Source of the DNA: Rhabdophis nuchalis
Lineage: Eukaryota > Chordata > Lepidosauria > Squamata > Natricidae
NCBI GenBank assembly: GCA_039707465.1
Contig: CM077644.1
Span: 187,860,462 to 187,924,461 of the forward strand
Length of the DNA: 64,000 bases
Direction of reading: 5' to 3'
The notes beneath the pieces are model-generated. The model did no database searches, was not told the origin of the DNA, and worked only from the letters and a program-made list of their open reading frames with translations. Within the stretch, counting starts at the first letter, position 1, and each line of letters opens with the position of its first letter. Shown piece after piece: positions 57,239 to 64,000 of the stretch. Made by a program: the position numbers and the translations under genes.

Positions 57239-57562
57239 GTGTGAGGGAACGTTGGAAGCTGAGGAAATGACTGTTGGAAATGTGAGGGGCATGCGCGTGA
57301 CGCATCATAAGAAACAGCCGGGTGGGAGGAGCTTAAGGGGGGGAAATAACTGAGAAGTGTGGTACTTTTACATTTGTGCTGCTTGCACATGGCACAGGTG
57401 TGCCAGCCACACAATCTGTATGTATGATTGTTACTCCCTTTCTTAGCAACATTGTGTGAAAATTTGGTGGCGATCGGTGCAGTACTTTCTGAGATTAGCG
57501 ATTTTCCACAAACTATTTTAAATTTTTATTTATAAAGCTTGATGGTCACTTAATGAAGCACA

Positions 57563-57723
57563 GTGGTCCAAAGTCCTGTTGCTCAGTGGTCCAAAGTCCT
57601 CTTTTCTGATGAGAGCAATTTTTGCATTTCATTTGGAAACCAAGGACCCAGAGTATGGAGGAAGAATGGAGAGGCACACACTGCAAGATGCTTGAAGTCC
57701 GCTGTGAAGTTTCCACAGTCTGT

Positions 57724-57811
<88 letters not shown>

Positions 57812-58499
57812 TTAATTTATAGACCGCTCCCTCTCCCCAAAGGGACTCGGAGCGGTGCACAGGGGAATGAAAAAACATTCAAACATAAATACATCATAAA
57901 TATATAAAAATAGATTAAACAAGTTATCCCTGTGCTAAAAACCCAAAATACTAAAAACTAAACCCCTTAAAAACCAATTAAAACAATAAACAGATGACTA
58001 ACCTAGGCCGGCCAAGCAGAAAAAGTGTGTTTTTAATTTTTGACGGAATTGTTGATTTGGGGAGCCATGTCATCTGCTGGTGTTGGTCCACTGTGTTTCA
58101 TTAAGTTCAGGGTCAACGCAGCCATCTGTGTTGGACATTTTGGAGCACTTCATGCTTCCTTCCGCAGATGAGCTTTATGGGGATGCTGACTTCATTTTCC
58201 AGCAGGACATGGCACCTGCCCACACTGGCAAAAGCACCAAAACCTGGTTCAATGACCGTAGGATTACTGTGCTTGATTGGCCAGCAAACTCACCTGACCT
58301 GAACCCCATAGAGAATCTCTGGGGCATTGCCAAGCGAAAGATGAGAGACATGAGACTGAACAATGCAGAAGAGCTGAAGGCCACTATTGAAGCATCCTGG
58401 TCTTCCATAACACCTCAGCAGTGCCACAACCTGAGAGCTTCCATGCTATGCCTCATTGAGGCAGTAATTGCTGCAAAAGGGGCCCAATCCAAGTACTGA
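57563..58499 (+). pseudogene. Tc1-family transposase, C-terminal half, interrupted
   Basis: DD35E-type cut-and-paste transposase catalytic domain. The left piece has LFSDESNFCISFGNQGPRVW (first catalytic Asp) and CLKSAVKFPQSV. The L2 insertion follows. The right piece has EHFMLPSADELYGDADFIF, QQDMAPAHT (second Asp; the usual family motif is QDNAPAHT), VLDWPANSPDLNPIENLWG (Glu) and a C-terminus KGAQSKY ending at 58499. A frame change also occurs between the insertion edge and ~58110, where the expected WGAMS...VGPL block is garbled. All three acidic residues survive, but the N-terminal HTH DNA-binding part is missing, so it is non-functional. Confidence 0.9.
57722..58048 (-). mobile_element. 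L2 LINE 3' end, antisense, with (AAT)n tail
   Basis: An (AAT)n microsatellite (about 57727-57810) leads into 'agaccgctccctctcccc', 'ggactcggagcggtgcaca' and 'ccggccaagcagaaaaag', the antisense 3' UTR and last codons of the 22-kb L2 subfamily. Only ~240 bp of element was inserted. Confidence 0.9.
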
Positions 58500-58774
58500 T
58501 TTGCATGCTTATACTTTTCAGTGGTCCGATATTATTCTATGTACAATCCTTGTTTTATTGATTGCATATAATATTCTAATTTTCTGAGATTGTGGATTTG
58601 GGGTTTTCATGAGCTGTAAGCCATAATCATCACAATTATGACAAATCACGGCTTGAACTATCTTGCTTTGCATGTAATGAATCTTATTTCATATATTAGT
58701 TTCACCTTTTAAGTTGCATTAATGAAATAAATGAACTTTTGCACGATATTCTAATGTTTCGAGTTTCACCTGTA

Positions 58775-58846
58775 CTTTCGCCGCCCTGGGTCCTCTCGGA
58801 GAAGGGCGGGATATAAATTGAATAAAATAAAATAAATAAAAATTTG
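58775..58846 (+). mobile_element. L2 3' UTR tail fragment
   Basis: 'ccgccctgggtcctctcgg', 'gaagggcgggatataaat' and an AATAAAATAAA tail directly follow the Tc1 terminus, so the Tc1 probably landed in an L2 end. Confidence 0.85.
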
Positions 58847-58849
58847 GCC

Positions 58850-59065
58850 ACCTAATGAGAAGGAAGGACTTACTGGAGAAGAGCTCAATGCTGGGAGAGA
58901 TTGAGGGCAAAAGAAGATGGGGACGACAGAGAATGAGGTGTCTGGATGGAGTCACTGAAGCAGTTGGCATAACTCCGGAAGATGGTAGAGGACAGGAAGG
59001 CCTAGAGGAATGTTGTCCATGGGATCGCAATGGGTCGGAGACGACTTGGTAACTAACAACAAAAT
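58850..59065 (+). mobile_element. BovB (RTE-clade) LINE 3' end
   Basis: Translates to the BovB ORF2 C-terminus: EKSSMLGEIEGKRRWGRQRM, then RCLDGVTEAVG and EGLEECCPWDRNGSETTW, followed by 'cttggtaactaacaacaa', the usual BovB end. The rest of the LINE is absent. BovB is the partner LINE of Sauria-type SINEs and is known for horizontal transfer among vertebrates. Confidence 0.85.
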
Positions 59066-59119
59066 GTGGTTTTGAAAACCTGACTGTTCATTTAAAAACT
59101 CTCATTAAATTTCATTGAG

Positions 59120-59735
59120 TTATGAGCATAAGGTTTGTTGCTGGGATCACTGGAATCACATCAGCATTTTTATTAATGGTTTGGATAAAGGGTTGGGGGA
59201 GGGATACAAAATTAGACAATCTTGATAGATTAGAAAAAAAGTGATGAACTGTGCTGAAAATAACAGAATGAAATTAATTAAGACAAGTGCAATGCTATTT
59301 GTTTAGGAGAAAGAAATCAAATGTGAGTTTGGCTTGGCAATAAGGCGCAAAAGGATCTTGGAATTGTAATTGATTTAAGGTGAATACGAGTCAGTATTGT
59401 GACATGGCTTCCTAAAAGGCAAATATGATACATCAATAAACACATTTTCTAACCACAGAAAGTAATAATTCCGCTATGAATTAAATAGGATGAAACCCAC
59501 ACATGAATACTAAGTTCAGTTCTAGGCAGTATTCAGATAAATTAAGACTTGTAAAAAAGGACAAGAAGGATGATCAAGGAAAGTAAACCTTGGGAAGAGG
59601 TAGTGAGAGAATTGGGTATATTCAGCCTTAAAAAAGACAACTAAGAGAAGAGATATAGTATAATTCTTCAAGTAACTGAAGTTGTATCACACAGAGTCTC
59701 ATATACAGAACCTAAAGTACAGAATAACAATCTTA
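59120..59735 (+). pseudogene. Decayed CR1 ORF2 C-terminus and 3' region
   Basis: 'tggtttggataaaggg' (INDLDEG block), KDLGIVID, 'aaggatgatcaaggaaagta' and FSLKKDN are ruins of the CR1 end downstream of the RT palm. Frames are broken. Confidence 0.6.
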
Positions 59736-59739
59736 AATC

Positions 59740-60670
59740 ATATGGAGACCAATTGCACATTTTGTTTACAAAAAGTTGTAAATATAAGAATAATTTGACA
59801 CTGAAACTGACTGCAAACAGAATTAGTGAATCCATTTTTATGATTTTATTTTTTAAGAACAATGGAAAATATGTGTCTGGGTGAAAGATTTTAGTTTCCA
59901 ATAATGCTTGTATTTCATATCAGGCCATAGACCGGTTTGCAATCTCTAATATTTGTGCACAGGCAGTGCTTAAAATGTACAGAATCCAGATGTTCAAATA
60001 TATAAGAATGTCCCACTGATAAAGAATGACCCATATAATTTCATGTTTAGGTTGGAGGGAATGGAGAACAATACACAATGTACTCTATAGGCAACTAAAG
60101 AACATAATGTGATAGATTACGTCACTATTACCATGAGATCTTAACACTTGCAGCCGGTCTCTAGGCACTCATCAGTTCGAATTCAAGCATGGCACTATAG
60201 GTAACTAGAAGCTATATGGCTTCCCTTCGTACATATCAAAAGGCCAAATAACATTTAATCATCCAAACAGATGATGATGAATTCCATCTAGGAAGTGAAG
60301 AAAAAACAGACATAGAAGTATATAGATGTTTAAGAGACTTTTGTCAGATACAAATTAAGGCAAAAACTCAGCCACTTTTGCTGAAAAAGAATAAGAGCAG
60401 AAATTGTTTTCAGAAATTGAAATAACAAAAAAGGGAACCAAAACAATTTATAGTTTATACTCAGAACTAATTTAAATCAAAGAGTATTTTCATGCCAATG
60501 CCAAAGTAAAGAAGAGAAGAGGAAGAATGAGCATAAAGAATCAATAGATAGGCTTATGAAATAGGAAAAAATCCATTTATATCAAAACGTGCTTTTGTTT
60601 AACACTGCAGTAGTAAATTGTAATGTAATAATATCTAATATAATAATATGGTATAGGTCTACACATGATA
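59740..60670. other. No gene seen
   Basis: AT-rich unique-looking DNA upstream of the young CR1. Confidence 0.4.
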
Positions 60671-60677
60671 TACTTCT

Positions 60678-61361
60678 GTGTTGTGGATAATTTCTTCCCT
60701 TGTTTTCCTACATTTGGAACTTTTGTCCTTTTGCACATATAATAAGCAGCGGATTGTGGTCCAAAGTGAAGAACCTACTTCAGAAATGCAAAAGTGTGAA
60801 CCAGGGATCATGCATCAGTCACACAACAAGAGCAAGGTACCCAAAAAGAGAAGTCACCTCCTGATTGGTGACTCAATCGTAAGAGATGTAAACTTAGGTA
60901 AGGATATGGAGGTTTTGAAAGATGTCAGATGTTTACCGGGTGCTACAGCCAGCAGAGACAAGAGGCGTATTCTTAAGATAGTCAAGAATGCAAGTAAGGA
61001 CTGTAAAGTTGATGCTATTATACATCTTGGCACAAATGATCTGTCCCATAAAGATGTAGCTTCTGTGCAGAATGATTTCCAGAGTTTGGGGTACGAACTT
61101 AGTAGTACAGGTTGTAGGCTTATCTTCTCAGAGGTTATACCAGTATACAAGGAACAAAAAGGAAAGGGCCAGCGCATAGCAGAGTTTAATGTGTGGCTAA
61201 AGGAGTGGTGTAAAAAGGAAGGCTTTGGTCTTATTAGTCATGATGCCTGCAGCTGGTCCAATGATAAACTGTACAAAAGAGATGGTTTGCACCCATCCAA
61301 GAAAGGGACTGAGTTACTTGGCACTAAATTCACAGATTTCCTGGCTAAACATTTAAACTGA
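60678..61361 (+). CDS. CR1 ORF1 C-terminal SGNH-esterase part
   Basis: Encodes the lipolytic SGNH-hydrolase domain found in ORF1 of CR1-clade LINEs, thought to help the ribonucleoprotein interact with membranes or to act as a nucleic-acid partner (role not settled). Visible blocks in the 227-residue frame: GDS at 64-66 (nucleophile Ser), GTND at 118-121 (Asn), DGLHPS starting at 202 (Asp and His). So all four signature positions are present. The frame is intact to the TGA at 61359-61361. The first ~30-40 residues (from [10 protein letters not shown]) are probably flanking sequence fused by 5' truncation, because CR1 homology begins near MQKCEPG. The N-terminal zinc/PHD-like and coiled-coil parts of full CR1 ORF1 are missing. 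Confidence 0.85.
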   Translation: MLWIISSLVFLHLELLSFCTYNKQRIVVQSEEPTSEMQKCEPGIMHQSHNKSKVPKKRSHLLIGDSIVRDVNLGKDMEVLKDVRCLPGATASRDKRRILKIVKNASKDCKVDAIIHLGTNDLSHKDVASVQNDFQSLGYELSSTGCRLIFSEVIPVYKEQKGKGQRIAEFNVWLKEWCKKEGFGLISHDACSWSNDKLYKRDGLHPSKKGTELLGTKFTDFLAKHLN

Positions 61362-64000
61362 ATAGTGGGGACAGAGAATCAATAGATAAAGAATATTTCT
61401 GTCCCCAGCAAACTAAAATTCATAGGGTTATCAGTGCGTGTAACATAGATAATTGCGCAGGTAATATTATCAACACTGCTGTCAAGCAAAACCAAACAAT
61501 TAACAGTGGGTGCCATACCATGTACATGAACCATACAAGTGGCAAAGAAATAGGGGCAAAGAGAACCATAGTCAGGCATAACACAGGTTTCGTAGACAGA
61601 AAACACAGGGTCAATCAAAATGGACTCAAATGTCTATACACCAATGCACAGAGTATGAGGAATAAACAGGGTGAATTAGAAATTCAAGTAAATGAGGGCA
61701 GATACGATATTGTTGCCATTACAGAAACTTGGTGGGATGAAACCCACAAATGGAACATACAGCTAGAAGGATTTAAATTATTTAAAAGAAATAGACCAAA
61801 TAAAAGAGGAGGTGGAGTTGCACTATATATAAGAAATAATTACATCTCTACAGAAATAGAGCACAACAATGATGAGAACTATCTTGAATGTATTTGGGTC
61901 AATATTAAAGGTTGGGGGGGGAATGATATTGTCATAGGTCTATACTACAGGCCACCCAACCAAGCAGAGGAAGTGGATGTACTTTTTGCTAACCAGCTAA
62001 CTAAGGTATGTAGGAAGCACACTGCAATAGTAATGGGAGATTTTAACTACCCTGACATCAATTGGGAAACAAACTCTGCACCAAGTGGAAGATCCAACAG
62101 GTTCCTAACAAACCTAGCAGACAACTTTGTTTCCCAAAAGGTAGAGAAGGGAACAAGGGGATCAGCAATATTGGACTTAATTCTCACTAACAGAGAGGAA
62201 ATGATAGAAGGTGTAGAAGCTACCGGAACTTTGGGGGCAAGCGATCATGAAATACTGGAATTCAACATTATGCAAACAAAAGTAGTTTAACAAAGTCAAA
62301 CTAGAGTCTTAGACTTCAAGAGAGCTAATTTCAATAAACTCAGAGAGAGCTTGGGAAGGATTCCATGGATGAGAATCCTCAAGGGGAAAACAACTCAAGA
62401 AGCTTGGAAAATTTTGAAAAATGAGATTATAAAAGCCCAGTCCAGCGCAATACCAATGAAGAAGAAAAATAACAGTTCCCAAAAGAAACCAGCATGGCTG
62501 CATAAAGAACTCTCTGACAAATTGAAAGACAAAAAGGATAAATATAAAAAGTGGAAAAAGGGGGACATAACCAAGGCAAAATATCAGCAAATAGCCCGAG
62601 CCTGTAAAGATGAAGTGAGGAAAGCTAAGGCTCACAATGAAGAAAGGCTTGCCAAAAAAGTAAAAAATAACAAAAAAAGCTTCTTCCAACATGTTAAAAA
62701 TAAGAAAACAGTTAAGGAAACAATTGGTCCACTGCTGGGAGAAAATGGCAAGAAGATGATAAGCAACAGGGAGAAAGCAGAACTATTTAACTCTTTTTTT
62801 GCATCTGTCTTTACACAAAGGGATAAAACAGTCCAATCAATCAAAAACAGCACCACAAATATCAGATTAGGAACACAAGTTGAAATAGGGAAGAAAATGG
62901 TAAGTGAGCACCTGTCTGTCCTGGATGAGTTCAAATCACCAGGACCGGATGGATTACACCCCAGGGTTCTGAAGGAACTGGCAGACGAGATCTCAGAACC
63001 ACTGAACTATATCTTTCAGAGATCCTGGAGCACCGGGGAACTGCCAGAAGACTGGAAAAGAGCAGATGTGGTTCCCATCTTCAAAAAAGGAAAAAAAACA
63101 GATCCAGGAAACTATAGACCCATCAGCCTGACCTCAATACCAGGAAAGATTCTGGAAAAGATAATTAAACAACAAATAAGTGAACACCTAGAAGCAAACA
63201 AAGTAATAGCCAAAAGCCAACATGGGTTTGTCAAAAACAGATCATGCCAGACGAATCTAATTGCATTCTTTGACAAAGTAACAAAATCAGTGGACCAGAG
63301 GAATGCTGTTGATATAATTTACCTGGACTTCAGTAAGGCATTTGATAAAGTAGACCATAACCTACTATTAGATAAAGTAGAAAATTGTGGGTTAGACAGC
63401 AGCACCACCAAATGGATTCGTAACTGGCTGACCAACCGCACTCAACGTGTAGTCCTCAATGGAACTGCATCTACATGGAAGGAAGTATGCAGTGGAGTCC
63501 CCCAAAGCTCTGTTTTAGGCCCAGTACTCTTTAACATCTTCATCAACGATTTGGATGAGGGGATAAATGGGGAACTCATCAAATTCGCAGACGACACCAA
63601 GCTGGCAGGAATAGCCAACACTCCAGAAGATAGGCTTAAGATACAGAAGGATCTAGACAAACTTGAACATTGGGCACTGTCTAATAAAATGAAATTCAAT
63701 TGTGAAAAAAGTAAGGTCCTACATATAGGCAAGAAAAACCAAATGCACAAGTACAGTATAGGTGGTACCTTGCTCAATAGTAGCAACTGTGAGAGGGATC
63801 TCGGAATCCTAGTGGACAACCATTTAAATATGAGCCAGCAGTGTGCAGCAGCTGCCAAAAAAGCCAACACAGTTCTAGGCTGCATCAACAGAGGGATAGA
63901 ATCTAGATCGCGTGAAGTGTTAATGCCACTGTATAGTGCCTTGGTAAGGCCACACTTGGAATACTGCATACAGTTTTGGTCGCCACGATGTAGAAAAGAC
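60740..64000 (+). mobile_element. CR1 LINE, young, runs off the window
   Basis: Carries the esterase half of ORF1 and ORF2 through endonuclease and RT in order, with 158 bp between ORF1 stop and the first ORF2 ATG. The 5' end is truncated within ORF1. The 3' end lies beyond 64000. Confidence 0.9.
61520..64000 (+). pseudogene. CR1 ORF2: endonuclease + RT, one in-frame stop, 3' part beyond window
   Basis: One continuous frame from the ATG at 61520 to the last base, interrupted only by TAA at 62288-62290. Endonuclease: [38 protein letters not shown]. After the stop the same frame resumes (QSQTRVLDFKRANFN) and stays open for 570 codons to the window end. RT: KSPGPDGLHPRVLKEL, DPGNYRPISLTSIPGKILEK, HGFVKNRSCQTNLIAF, IIYLDFSKAFDKVDHNLLL, SGVPQSSVLGPVLFN (usual PQGSV, so Gly to Ser), FADDTKLAG (catalytic Asp pair), DLGILVDNHLNMSQQC, HLEYCIQFWSP. 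The TAA may come from a CAA (Gln) by one transition. Otherwise the gene looks recently active. Confidence 0.9.

Larger units (their letters stand above)
56313..57540 (-). mobile_element. Helitron-like element carrying two tandem arrays
   Basis: The minus-strand 3' end is 'gctgggtacagctag', with CTAG followed by T, the Helitron CTRR rule. A GC-rich potential hairpin ('ggccacagcaacacatggct') precedes it. The 5' side (57430-57540) shares 'ttgctaagaaaggg' and the 'aaatttt.cac' block with the Helitron at 7.58 kb. The interior is filled by a short array (56432-56563) and an 80-bp minisatellite. It has no Rep/helicase coding. The 5' end is less certain. Confidence 0.6.
57560..58774 (+). mobile_element. 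Tc1-like transposon, 5'-truncated, split by an L2
   Basis: Carries the second half of a Tc1 transposase (57563-57720 and 58049-58499), a 3' UTR and the 3' terminal repeat ending 'cgagtttcacctgta' at 58774. An antisense L2 3' end (57722-58048) sits in the coding region, with TGTTAAT/TGTTGAT at its edges. The 5' terminal repeat and DNA-binding half are gone. Confidence 0.88.

Noticed and set aside
56557..57414. Overlapping repeat-protein frames on both strands
   Set aside because: They are artefacts of the 80-bp minisatellite; every frame cycles through the same unit.
57563..57907. Protein with long Ile or Asn run
   Set aside because: It is Tc1 transposase running into the (AAT)n tail of an inserted L2.

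Overview
The window is eukaryotic, AT-rich and intron/intergenic in character. I recognise no host exon, tRNA, rRNA or CRISPR. Its repeat content points to a squamate reptile, most likely a snake: L2-clade and CR1 LINEs, a BovB 3' end, tRNA-derived SINEs resembling Sauria-type SINEs, many short non-autonomous hAT elements, pogo/Tigger-like MITEs, Helitrons, a Tc1 relic, and long microsatellites attached to LINE 3' ends. This assignment is an inference from repeat families. No unique gene supports it.

Layout. 0-20 kb: mostly unique AT-rich DNA carrying old L2 and CR1 fragments, MITEs of several families, a non-autonomous Helitron (7.58-8.19 kb) and simple repeats. 20.1-21.6 kb: an L1-like element that carries only ORF1 (RNA-binding protein, no endonuclease or reverse transcriptase), flanked by an 85-bp direct duplication. 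22.1-25.2 kb: a young L2 LINE with endonuclease and reverse transcriptase, broken by one lost base. 26-29.7 kb: hAT MITEs, a ~310-bp-arm inverted repeat, a SINE and a hairpin. 31.9-33.8 kb: a second L2 copy. 34.8-37.5 kb: an L2 fragment split by a second, apparently full-length ORF1-only L1-like element with an intact 282-codon ORF1, a GC-rich 5' leader and a perfect 15-bp target duplication. 39.9-46.0 kb: a hAT element split by a nest of at least four L2 pieces in both orientations. 46-56 kb: largely unique. 56.3-60 kb: a Helitron containing an 80-bp minisatellite, a Tc1 transposase interrupted by an L2, a BovB 3' end and an old CR1. 60.7-64 kb: a young CR1 with an SGNH-esterase ORF1 and an ORF2 that is open to the window edge apart from one in-frame stop.

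How the parts relate. All recognisable protein-coding capacity belongs to mobile elements. The L2 and CR1 ORF2 proteins would supply nicking and reverse transcription. The Tc1 remnant is a dead DNA transposase. hAT, pogo and Helitron elements here are non-autonomous and depend on enzymes encoded elsewhere. The two ORF1-only L1-like elements are the most interesting content. They look like squamate counterparts of the 'half-L1' (HAL1) elements known from mammals: they keep a chaperone-like ORF1 and must borrow an L1 ORF2 in trans.

Limits: boundaries of decayed repeats are approximate (tens of bases). Family names come from recognised motifs, not from a database search.
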